A program made the translations under genes and the position numbers. The notes beneath the pieces were generated by a model that worked only from the letters and a program-made list of their open reading frames with translations, searched no databases and had not been told where the DNA came from. A stretch of 64,000 nucleotides of DNA from Onchocerca volvulus (Eukaryota; Nematoda; Chromadorea; Rhabditida; Onchocercidae): positions 22,082,824 through 22,146,823 of the forward strand of contig HG738138.1 of assembly GCA_000499405.2 (NCBI GenBank), in the 5' to 3' direction. This document shows positions 29,101 to 41,100 of the stretch, one piece after another (positions within the stretch are counted from its first letter, which is position 1; every line of letters begins with the position of its first letter).

Positions 29101-32100
29101 TAAAAGGTTCATAAAATATGAATTTGAATTACAAAGTATAGTTTTACTTTGTAATGCAAAAAGTAATCATGAATGACTGATAAGAAAATTAAATTAAAAG
29201 AGAGAGAAACTCAGGATCACAGCTAATTATAAATTTCCAGAAAAAGAAAAATTTGAAAGATACTTGCCTACGAGAAATTGACATGTCCAGCAGATTACTT
29301 CGTTGCGAAGTAAGCTGCATCGTAATGGGTCGGTTAGTTATTCTCTTAATATTTAGGCTTGATTCAATCTCTTTTCCATACGACTTGTATTAAGAAAAAA
29401 TCTCTACGAGCATATCTTGATATGATTCTATTGAACCGTAGAAAAATGATTTCTTTCCTCGCCTACTTGAATACAGAGTATATCCCCCAAAATTCTAAAA
29501 AATTCATACAAGGAACTTACGTTACAATTAAGAATCAAGCATAGTTTGTAGGATGCGATCTAAAAGTGTATTGAGAATTGGAACCGGCACGGCAACTGAT
29601 TCTGGTACTATTGTACATGGTGAATCTTGAGAATATTTTTCATCAGAAATAGATGATGAAGCCGAATCGGATAGCTGTGCTGGTAAGACGAACGCATGAA
29701 TCATTGGGACGTCCGAATCCTTGTAATTTTCTAGTTCCTTGCAAAGTTCTTCATCGATTGCTGAATTTGGCCAGCATTTTTTATTCTCACTCTCATTTGA
29801 AGTAATGGTAGTAGTTCTCACTCTCATTTGAAGTAATGGTAGTAGTGGAAATATTTTCACAGGATCTAGATTGATCAGGTGATGGATTGCTTCTCATTTC
29901 TGCTCTATCTGAATTTTCTGATTCTCTGTCTTTTGGAAATTGTTTTTGTTTATCCGATTTACCATTAATACCATTTTCTTTCGGTCTATTCCCATCAGCA
30001 GTTTTATGAATTATAATTCCATCTTTGATTGGAAAAGGAATATTTGAATGAAGAGCGATAGCTGCCATACATTCCAGAAATCGTGCTTCCATTGCTGGTG
30101 GACGATGCTAGAATAATTTTATTTTTGACAGACATTATGGTTGGTGAAAAAAAACATAATTTGATGGTCAAATATGAAATGTAATAAGCAAACGAAAGAA
30201 GCTTCCATATACCACGTAACAAATTCCAGAAATATGATCGACTTGATAGGAAGAATGGAAGGAAAGAAATAGTTATCTGCAAGTTCATAGAAGAGTCCCG
30301 ATAATAAAAAAGTTTGCAAAACTTCTTGACTGGTAAATGTACGTCGAAAATTTTAGAAGTCAAATTTCAAAAAAAGAAACGAACATTTTTGGGATGATGA
30401 CGGTCTGGTGAATTTTCATCAAACAGACTAGATGTAACACATTTTTCATCACTTTTTTTATCAGTTCTTGAACTTTCATTCAATAAATCTTTATTGTCTA
30501 ATTCCACTAAATACTGTTGTTGATTTTTCCCTGAGTTACATGCTGAAAATGGAAAATTGTTACACTTCGTCCCAACCAGTCGTAGAAAAAATTGTCAAAA
30601 CTCAGGCTTTATTTGTCACTGTGGAAAATTACCAATTAATTGGTTTCTCTTAAAATACAAAACCACCGGAGCGCAAACTAATGAAACTAATATCTTTTGT
30701 TGAACATTATTTTTGTTTTTTTTTTCTTTTTTTTTTAATATAACTTTTATTCCCAAAAAAAGAAGAAAGTGTTGATCTTCCGATTTGTAACACTAAAAAC
30801 GAATTAATGTTAATAAATATAAAAACGTTTAATAAATGGAACGTAAAAAACGGAAATGGAAAAAATTAATAAATGTAAAAACGAATTAAATATAACAACA
30901 GATGAAAAACAGATAATGCGGTTTTTCCACATTTTATAGAATAAAAATGAATGGTAGAACCTATTTAATATTGTTCTCTAGGGAAAAAACCATAAACTTG
31001 GATAAAAGTCAAAAGGAAAAAAAAAAGACTAATCTATGTTTATATAAATAAAAATGTAAATGTTCGTTATTCATTTCCATACAACGTTTCAATTTCTTCA
31101 CCGATTAATTTGAAATTTTGAAATAACGTTGCATTCGAATAGGCGCGTGTTTCTATAGAGAAATTTTTTTTTTTTTTTTTTTTTTTACATATCACACTTC
31201 TGACAGGTAAGTGAGCGGACTGAATTTACTGAATTTATTGACCATGCCTATTTTATACATTGTTGATTTTTCCACAATGTTTTCAAATTCTTCATCGATT
31301 GATATTTTGATACAAAGTTGCATTGAAATAGGTCCGTGTTCAAGAACTTCCGGAAATTTAAGATTTTGAACAAACAAACACATTTTTATTTATATAGACT
31401 AGCTGGGTCCGGCCGGGTTCAGCTGGTTTTCTTATATTTTTAGATGAGCTATAGGAAAATTTGTCCAAGAACATACACTAAAGAAAGAATCGAACTGACA
31501 GCTATAAACTCAAAACTACTGTAAAACATTTCTTAAGTTCATTTTCTCAAATCTTAATCTACAATTGTTTTAAAATTTTAAAATAAGAAACCTTTCATGG
31601 ATTTTTGCAAATTCCGTCGTCCATTTTCATCAGTGGCATCTAGTTTACTCCGCTTTCCGCATACCATTTCCGTTTCTTGTTCGGTGACATGATTTTCACT
31701 GCAGAGAGATCGTAATATTGACATCTCATCATAAGGCCTTTTCATTTGAATACGTTGTTCTTTACTACCATTACTATTATTATGCGATGAGGAATTGCGG
31801 TTTAATGCGGGATTTAGATGTTGCATTAAGGAAGATGTGACACTGTTAGGTGACATATTAGATATATTATTTGCCCTTGTATGTTCATTGGTGGCAGACG
31901 ATAATGATGATCCATTTGTCAACAAATTAATCTACAATTAGGGTGATTAAAACTGAAGCATAGTTTATTTATATGTTAGGGATGTATGCATATTATAAAC
32001 AGAATGCATAATACGTCTACATATATATATAAATCTACAAATTTTTGAGGAATTTCTACTAACTGAGCTAAAGAAATTTTTAGTGGAGATAGTTTACGGT

Positions 32101-35100
32101 TCTAAAAAGATGTGGTTTGCAAGTGTTACTAAGATTCAGATTTATCTATATTAATTAACGCATCATACATTTTTCTTTAATAGAGCTATGAGAAAAGAAT
32201 ATTAATATCTTGCTTACAAAAATAAGGAAATCAAAAAGAACCTGTGCTTGCAGCAAGGATCTTTCGATAGCAGATGTATTGCCGGTATCCTTACTTATAG
32301 TATCACCGGTGAATATACCACCATTCGCATTTGCTGAAGCTGCATATGCTGAGAAGTTCGGATCAGCAAGTTGTAACATTCGAAATTGTGGCGTCAAAAG
32401 TCCTAATGCAGCAGCAGTAACTGGTGGAAGAACACTGAAAGCAGCAGGGAAAAATCCCGCAGCAGCTGCGGCTGTAGCCATTTGCATTTGCATAAGAAGT
32501 AAATCTACTGATTGTTGCGATGATGCTATAGCAGCAGGTACCGGAGAAATAGAAGGTAATGATGATGAATGTGTAAGTAAGGAAGGAACTGTGGACGTGA
32601 CTGCATTACTAGGTAAATCAGTATTTATGGGTGAAAATGCTGAGAAATGATGTGCCAATGAGGTATTAATTGATTGCTGTTGATGTTGTTGTTGTTGTAG
32701 GAAATTACGTTGCTGTTGTTTTAAACAAGACTGTAGCTGTGGTGGCAGTAAAGAATACAATCGATCATTATCAATAGATGATGAAAGAGATGCTGATAAG
32801 GATGGTGATTGTGATGTAGTTTTATGTAATGCTGCATGAATATTATTGACAGTAGTAGTAGTAGTAGAAGTTGATTTAGCAGCAGCTGTATTAACAGTAG
32901 CAGCAGTAGCAGCAGCAGTTAGATGAGAATTTTGCTGTAACTGATTGTGTAATTGAGCAGCAGCAAAGTATGCTGTTTGTAATGCAACAGGATCAAACAG
33001 TGGATTAATGACAGTTGAGGTAGCTGATGCAGCGGTCGAAATTGATGTTGGCACCTTGTTTGCTTCCATTTTTTCTCCTTCCCGTCTTTTCCTTTCTCAG
33101 CAACACTTTTTGTAGTGCATTAATTAGATCTAAAAAAATTATCAAATGAAAGAAGATATGTATCCAAACGAATCCAGACAACGGTAGTGCCTGTCATTTA
33201 TGGGGACGATCGGAATGAATGAATAAAGAAGGATTGAGTGCAGGGAGAGGGCTGTTGTTGATGTCGCTGCAATGCCCACTTTTAACTAAAGTACAACATC
33301 CCGTAAACATGGCAAGAAAGAGACGATCGTCGTACTATTTATTGTTCTATTGGTGGTAAATAAATATCATTGGAAGAAAAAAAAAAACATAAAGTACGTT
33401 TAGTGAAGTGCTTGTTTTATTCATTTCGTTTCATAGCTTGAATGAGAAAAGAAGAGGGAAATATATCGACGTTTTGCGCTGTACTTCGACGAATTGTTGA
33501 AAACAGCAGTTCGAAAAGTCTGTCAAAAGCTAAGAAGAATGAAATATAATCTGCCAAAGCTAAGAAAAATGAAATATATGCCTTAAAACGAAAAAGCAAT
33601 CTTCTATTTTTGCTGCAAACTTCACCGTACTATTTATTGACCTTTTATAGTACCACCCCTTCTCGCCTATATTTATCATTATCGTAGTTGTTTTGTTGCC
33701 TTCTTTGCTACTGCTTATTTACGTATTTTCACAGCTAAAAGTGCAAACGATACGGATTACTCTCTGCAGAATTTTTAATGCAATTTTTGCACTTATCTTG
33801 ATGAATAACACTAAAGTGACAGTAGTTAATAAAAAAAAAGTGTGAAAACACAACCAGTCTTTTCTCAATAACCATTTTTTCTGTTAGTCATCCGAATGAT
33901 GAACAGATAGATGATTTACAGAAATTGAGATTGTAACAGTACAACGAGCTGGACAATTTATAATGAAATAATCAACATTGTCAATTTAAATCACATCCAA
34001 ATATCGCCCAACTCGTAGAATATGTTGAATTCTAACTTCTGATGTTTCCACAACATTGCGAAGTTTCGAAATAATTTTATATTTCTCGAATAAGCCGATA
34101 TTTTGCATAAAATCTATTTATAAGAATCTAAATTCGCGCATATTAACTTTGAAGAGATTATCATTTTGATGATCTTGATGGATGATGGATTGTCAGTAAT
34201 ATTGTCCATCACAGTTACCATTATGACAATTAAATGTGATATTTCAATATATCTAATATGCGAATTGTTTTAATATAAAATTTTGATTATTTGGTCAAAG
34301 TATTTCTCGAATCTCCACACTGTCGCAAAAACAGTTCGGTTACACCGGAAGCGAATCCATCACCATTTTTATTATATTTATTTTTCGCAGCATGTTCTAC
34401 AAGTGATATATAGACATAAAATTCAACATTGTGAATCTATAAAGGAAATGTCACATTCAGTTCAGAAATCGATGAAATCATCTCTATTTTGGAGCCCTTC
34501 TACAAAAAAAATACCTAACTTAAATGTACACATATGTTAAAATTCAACAATTCTTTTCATGATCAATTTTTCAATAAACAAAAATACTCTCTGGGAGATA
34601 CATTAAAAGAAATCCTTTAGAAATGAATATTGCAATTATTGCAAACTTTGATATCGTATATTCAAAAATTTCTATGTCAGGATGGAAATAATTGTTCTGA
34701 TGATGGACTAATAGAAATTGTAGAAACTGTCTCCTTTTTGAACTAAGGCAAGCAAGACAGCTATGAAATTTAAAATATCGTAACATTAGCTCTCATTAGC
34801 TTTCCCCATATATAACTATTAGTTTTTTAATTAGAATTTATTTCACGGACGTTTTTATTCAAATTACAAAAAGTGCATCAATTTTCATCAAATAATGGTG
34901 TATAATTCGGTATCTATCAAAAAGGATATCAGAATTTAGAAGGAAGAGGATATGTTAACAGGTTCATCTTTACATAAAAAGATGAAGTAGAGCAGAGTAA
35001 ACTAGATCATAGTGGCAGATATCTATGATTACTTCTCAAAGAGTAATTATTTACCAAATTTTGGTCAAAATCTAAATTTTAATCTGGTTTAAAAAATATA

Positions 35101-38100
35101 AATTATTGACAAAGTAGGGATCAGAGAATCTATTACTAGATTAGTTCGATGTTGTCTATGGCACAGCAACAATATTTGCGTTAGCTTGCAGGAGAGGTAG
35201 TGATTATTTAAACTTGAATGTGAAATGAAAAACACACAGACAACTGGTCGGTGCAGTGCAGAAGTATTTTCCCCAACAAATTTACTAGATAAATTCTTCA
35301 GGAACGTTGAAATTTGAAACAGATTGGAAAGGGCGTGTGCTCGTTACGTACACAACTAATAATATCATTAAAGACAGGGTAAGAAATATTGAGTTAAAGA
35401 AGGCCTTTAGGAAGAAATATTTATGATGGAGTAGGTAACAACAGGAAGGACCAGTACACACACTCCGAAATCTCCCTCACTGAGAATCTTGTTTTTCATC
35501 AAATCGACTCAAAAGTGCATAACTTTTTTTGCGCAAAGTGCAATTTGTAAGAAGGGTTCATCATTTGCTTATGTTTGTTTCCACATAAACCTCTCTGAAA
35601 AACATCACATTTACATAGTCTTAGTTGAATTTCAGTTGCTTTTATTTTATATATTTGGACGAGTGAAGAATCTAAGTTATGTTTTTAATCTTGCTCTTTC
35701 ACATTTTCATCTCTCCAACTTAATTTAAATTAAACTGCTATCAACAATTTAGTCAATGAGCGACTAGCTTTGTAATCTTTTTTTTTCGAGATTTTCCTTC
35801 GCACTTGCATGAAATTACACTTTTTTTTCGAAATATGTACAATAACAGGCTATCCAGACAACTTCACAGATAAATTCACATTAACTAGTATTTTTCCTGA
35901 AGAGATCAATTTTACAAGTATTAAGAGTTACAGAATCTAAAAAATCTCAAATAAAAAAAGTCGGACAAATGCAAACATCAAATATTTTAGACTGAAGTGA
36001 AACTTTCATAAGTATTTTCTGATTAACCTCAATCTTTGCAAATTTCAGTTCCCTATAAATGAATCCTTTTTCACCATACAGTTTCATATCATTCATTCTC
36101 CCTCTAAGACATCATTCTTATCTTTGTCTCTGCTAAAGTTCGAATTCATTTCTCAACAAGGACTCATCGCTATCTTCTTCCTCAATGTTAACTTAACAGC
36201 GAGCCATTCAAAAAAAAAAAAAAAAAAAAAAATTGACAATGAAATGAATAAATGTTTTAGCGAAATATACATATCTTAACCTGTTTGATCATTTTTTGTC
36301 GTATGCTAAGATTTTACTTCGATAAACAAAACAAACAGAGAGCAAAGACTGCATCGATAAGTTTTTAACTGTCGCGTAATATATCAAAATCTCGGGCACA
36401 TTGCTCTGCATAAACAAGAAAGTTCTGCTAAACTTTAATTCGAGAAAATTTTCCAGTGAAACGCCCTCCTCTACACAACCTTTCAAAGTACATTTTTTTT
36501 TTTTTGAGAATGCTCGTTGGCATAAAAAAATTTACTATTCGTTTACTTGAAAAAACAAAAAAAAAAAAAAAAAAAAACATTTGATTAGAATTTGTTAATT
36601 CCCGTATCATTTTTGAGCAACCGAGTACATTACTTTCTAAATTAAAGAGTCTTTCTTTTTTTTGCACTCTGATTCTTTCAAATTTCATTAAAGTTTTAAT
36701 AATACAACAATAAATCAGTAATTATGGGATTTCTATAGATACATTCTGCATTTTAATACCGTTGTTTATTCCTCCTACTGATTGTTGCTATATAAATAAA
36801 GGTATCGTAATTACAATAGTTTAAAAATCAAAAACACATCATTACTTCATCCTTTATCTTAAATATAGGAGTTGAATAGATGAAGTGATGGTAGTAGCTT
36901 AAGTTCTAGTAATAAATATTTGCCATAACTTCTAAGTTGTCTGAGTTGGAGAAAAAAAAAATGAGTTGGAGAAAAAAAAAATAGATTGGATGACGTAGGC
37001 TAAGAAACGAAACATGATCGAGATAAATGTAAACAAATTGATCGAAGATTACTCTTAGTAGTTTGAATACTCATATACAATAAGGTACTTCTTATCATAT
37101 CAGAATAAATTAAAATTTGTTAGAATTAAAAAGAATTGTAATATTGAACTAAATATATTTTAGCAATGTTAGGGAAGAAATGGAATGGGTGAAAGAGTTG
37201 GAGTAGATGGATGAATGAAGAAGGAGGAAAAGAGGAGGATTGAAACTTGTTTAGACTTGTTCCATGCTGCTAAATGATCATTTTCTCGCTTAGTTCTACA
37301 TTCTTGTCTTGAGATCTTTTCTATAAAGATAGGAGGCAATCACAGCTAAAGGGAATAAACGATAAAATTTGTATTGTTGATGTTGATAGATGGATGAGAA
37401 ATAGTAGAGATACCCGACGACGGCGACGACGACGACGGCAGCGATGGCGACGGGTCGGACATTTTTTTTGTCACCGCCGTGGTAAAATGACTAAGAGACG
37501 GATGATAATCAATGTTATCGGGAGAACTGATAAGGAAAATAATGAGTACATGTAGTAGTAGTCAGTCTGTCGGCCAAGTGTCAAGTACTCGCGTAAGGGG
37601 AAAGAGATCATTGTTCAGTGAAGCGCGCATTAGATTTCCATCTGACTGGTTGAATGAAATGGAAAAAATGAGGAGGTATAGAAGTGGAAGAGGAGGACAT
37701 GAGAAAGAAGTATTTGCGTGCAATGTAAGCAGAACAATGCAGAAGATTTGCAAGTAAACAAGCAAGTCGATTGCCAGAAGCAGAAAAGAAGGTAGAGGGT
37801 GGGTGGGGCAACATTCCACCCAGTGGCGACAGCGACAGCGAAGCGATGGCGACGGAGTTGGCGACGAAGAGGAGGAGGAGGTGGATGATACGACTTGCGT
37901 TTGAAAGAGAGACAAATTCATAGATGATAGTACTGGAAGAGTTTGGTGAAATGGAGGAGCACAGGGGATTGCAAGACTGCAGGTGGATGCAGTGTAGCAC
38001 CATCGTACTCTTCCAACCATCCTTCCCTCTCCCTCACCATTTCTCGCATGTTTCATCTATTTCGAACAGTTTTTAACTTTCTGTCTTTTTCGGAACGATT

Positions 38101-41100
38101 TTTTTGGAAGTGACCTGCTAAAATGACGAGCATATTCGGTGGAATATAGCTGGTAGTTTGCAAGGATGGAAATGGCACGCATCCACTGCTACTGCATTTC
38201 TTGACGGTTGCATTATCTTCATCATATCCCTCCATCCATCATCTGTTTCTTTGAGGGAAAAACCGGAAGGGATGAGATATTCCGAAATTTCTTCCATCTC
38301 TTCAAATGATTCGATCATACTATTCTTTGCATAAAGAATATTCGTCATTTGCATTATAAAAGATGCATTCGTTGCGATGCACTGATGGAAGAATGAAACG
38401 AGATATGGTGAAGGATTCTATTATTGTCTGCGACGTTTCATTAATGAGCAGAATACCGTTGTCTACTGTTCGCCTTTAGTTTGAAATGCTATTCATTTCG
38501 CTTAAATCACTTTTGTCTGATGAGATCTTCACAGAAGAATTCTGCTCACAATGAAATGGAAATAGCATTCGCAAAGTAATTTATAGATTTCGTCGTTCAT
38601 TATTATTAGAAGTCAGATTGTGCCTCGAAATTTGATTGAATTATACTAAATAAACTGATAGAATGTTAAAATTCGACCTTCCACTGGAAGATAATATATC
38701 AAATTGAAGAGAACATTATTTTTTCATAAAATCAGGATCTTTTCAAAGGTTTAACTTCTAAAAAATTACATGTTAGCAACATCATATAATGGCGTAATGC
38801 TAGAAGGCTACGTAACGTCTGTCGTTTAGAAAAAACTTGAAGATTTCTCAATTTTTTGTGCAGCATTTTAAGCCGTAAAATGCTATCATCGATTTAATTA
38901 GATTCTTAAGTTCAATGATGCAAAGTATTAATAAACATTTATGTAAAAAACATAGATTCATATTACTTTATAAGTAGATGATTAAAACCAGTTTAAATTA
39001 CGCCTTCAAACATTAAAGAGCAAAAATTGCTTGATACAAGGCAGTAAAAGTTAGCAATTCATTAATGTTACTTCAGTACATAATAACACTTCATTTATTT
39101 TCTTTCTGATCTGCAGGATACTGGATATCCTGCATTTCATGATTTGCAGTTTATTTTTGGCTGGAATTCGACAACTAAAGTTTGAAAAGAGTCAGAAGGT
39201 GGATACTATGTAGACTGAGCCGAATAAACTTTATTGTCTATGAATTACTTTTTCTAAATTTTCATGATTCTACTAAGCTTCGTTTGAAGAGATCGATGTA
39301 GCCCAATTTGCAACGGAATTTTTCAATCGCTTCTCATCTTTTTCCGTTGAGGAAAAGGAAATAAAGTTATGCAGTAGACATCGAAGATGGCCTAGATAAT
39401 AATTTGATCCATAAGCCACTTCTAGCCATCATTATGCGGAACAAACAAGACAAACTCTGGGCCACGGCATATTTGATTATCTAGCTAATATCTGAAGTGT
39501 TCGTGCTTTGTTTAGAATATTGGAGAAACGGAGTCGCATTCTCGAGAACGAGTCACTCATTCATGTTGCATTTCTTTTTTTTTTTTTTTTTTCAAAGGTT
39601 GAGATGCATGCAAAGGGACAAATAGTCTTTGAGAAAATGAAGAAAGCAATGTATTTCGTAAACAATAAATAGAAAAGTTAATTACTGAAAAGTGCAACAA
39701 CATATTTCATTCAATAATTTTAGGTTGTCTGTCACAATCTTACGTGCTTCAAAGATAAGCTAATTTTACTTAGATTGCAACAATGATGAATTCACAAATT
39801 TGCCTTTTTTTTTTACATTTGAAATAAGAAACGAATATATTGTCTCGAATAGTTCTGACTATCGCTTGTTAAATATTTTAAAAGTTAAAAATATATATTT
39901 CAAATATTATAAGGCACATTCTGATGCGCCAATCTTTTAAACATTAAGTAGAAGAATTTTCATTAGAAAACTGGAATTTTAAATTCCATAAACTAAAAAA
40001 ATTTTCATTGGACGTAATAATGACGCCATTTTCTAAAGCATTCATTTAACTCATACGGAATTTAGTAAATCACAAAATAATTTCTGTAGAAATGCCAATT
40101 TGCTTGTTATTTTAATGTTCATTCAGGTATTCGTAAAAGAGATCATCATCTGCTGAGATGAATGAAGTAATTTCATTTCGATATTCAAAGAAATGACTAA
40201 TTGCGGATTCCATTCTCGTCCCTGTTGGTGATAAAAGTTCTGAACGTAAATGAATATTGCTTAATGAGGAACAGCATGTCCAAATTGATCAGTTCAATAC
40301 TTAAATATTTGCATTTAATATTAAGTAATGTGATATAATGAATCCATTTCGTTAGCTTCTCATATCTGTAAGACGCCTATGATATGATAACTGCATTCCA
40401 AATATTAATCACCAATGTGTAATTTCATTCTTCTTTTTGTTGAAATGTATTTTTTTTTTTTTTTTGACTTTTTTTCATATGACATCAATCAAATCGACGT
40501 CCATCGCCCTGTTCTCTTAAACTGCTCTCTGCAATGCTCTTCTAGTAGAAATTCTCTTTTTCAAAAGATTGTGCACTGAACGGAAGGACTAATAACGAAA
40601 AAATCATTCGTGCCATCATATCAGGACTCTGATAAAAGATAGGCTTCAGAAAAAAGTGAGGAAAATGGTAGGAATTGTTTGGACATTCAAATATTCTAAT
40701 ATCATTTGTCCTTCTCAATACTACAAATCATATTTGATGAACTATAAACATGATGATGTAAGGGTTGGAAGCATTAAGCTGTAGTTTTGTCCCCCGAGGC
40801 AATTCGATGGAAATTCGATGCCGTCGTCGGAAAAGGCACCAATGAAGTTTAGTTGCTTCTTTATCGATCGCTTTCCTTCTACTTTAATGATTTTATTTTC
40901 TTTCTTTTCTTTAAAACTCTCCAGCAGTCTATACTCCTTCTTTTCTATTTGTGCAATTAAGATTAAAATGCATTGCGAAGCAAATAATTGTCATGAAAAA
41001 GATACATGGATGGATCGATATAAAAGAATTCAACAAATCATAGATGCCATTTCTAGATTAATGTTATTATGCCAATTAATGCTCCTTAATGGCATATTCT

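Noticed and set aside
32210..32650. 146-codon plus frame
   Set aside because: Antisense shadow of the Gln/Ala-rich exon 32242-33069, whose splice phases fit on the minus strand.
37562..38056. 164-codon minus frame and overlapping 131-codon frame, and a plus frame at 37512-37757
   Set aside because: All come from GAC/AGG simple sequence that keeps several frames open at once; no motif, and residues are low-complexity.
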